A DNA stretch of 22,352 nucleotides, from the NCBI GenBank assembly GCA_964578835.1, contig CAZOEL010000095.1, forward strand, positions 1-22,352, in the 5' to 3' direction. The position numbers were made by a program, and so were the translations under genes. Of this stretch, positions 22,350-22,352 are shown piece after piece (position 1 is the stretch's first letter; each line of letters starts with the position of its first letter). The stretch comes from CAZOEL01 sp964578835. Its GTDB lineage: Bacteria > Desulfobacterota > Syntrophobacteria > Syntrophobacterales > Syntrophobacteraceae. Below the pieces are notes generated by a model, which had not been told where the DNA came from, searched no databases, and saw only the letters and a list, made by a program, of their open reading frames with translations.

Positions 22350-22352
22350 CCC

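Overview
The window looks like chromosomal DNA of a Gram-negative, strictly compartmentalised bacterium, most likely a deltaproteobacterium (Desulfobacterota, for example the Syntrophobacter or sulfate-reducer group). That is inference: it rests on two lipoproteins, a NodT-type outer-membrane channel, a ClpS/ClpA/Aat operon, sigma-54 regulation, a MTH1187-family protein and a TauE/SafE locus like those I remember from sulfate reducers. No rRNA, tRNA, CRISPR array or insertion sequence was recognised.

Layout. (1) 1-291: a series of hairpins ending in a strong terminator-like stem (202-232). (2) 292-3830, minus strand: a Lon-family protease whose ATPase motifs look degenerate, the small RNA-binding protein KhpA, a MTH1187/DUF77 protein, and upstream of them a broken TIM-barrel gene whose out-of-frame tail still overlaps the next start codon (TAATG). 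(3) 3831-4491: an AT-rich gap and an unrecognised 113-aa protein, converging through a shared hairpin on aroC (chorismate synthase, 4546-5601, minus). (4) 5874-9332, plus: promoter, clpS, clpA and aat, a complete N-degron proteolysis module (tagger, adaptor, unfoldase; ClpP lies elsewhere). (5) 9390-11678: a P-loop GTPase of the 'cyclic 2,3-diphosphoglycerate synthetase' family next to carbamate kinase.

(6) 11679-19872 is the most interesting part. An NtrC-type sigma-54 activator (minus) is divergent from a membrane histidine kinase (Cache, PAS, HisKA, HATPase), which is followed by a possible small membrane protein and a lone receiver protein. Next comes a gap holding a 12-bp perfect palindrome and, about 110 bp further on, a near-perfect -24/-12 sigma-54 promoter. 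That promoter faces an exported one-helix protein, a TauE/SafE-family permease and a lipoprotein. After a terminator-like hairpin follow two overlapping unrecognised membrane-protein genes. The natural reading is a signal-sensing, sigma-54-controlled anion export system with its own envelope partners; the substrate is not shown by the sequence.

(7) 20106-22264: a TetR regulator with a CecR-like C-terminal part, followed by a NodT-type outer-membrane efflux lipoprotein, probably the start of an efflux operon. The window ends in short direct repeats inside a 10-bp inverted repeat, which resembles dispersed intergenic repeat DNA.
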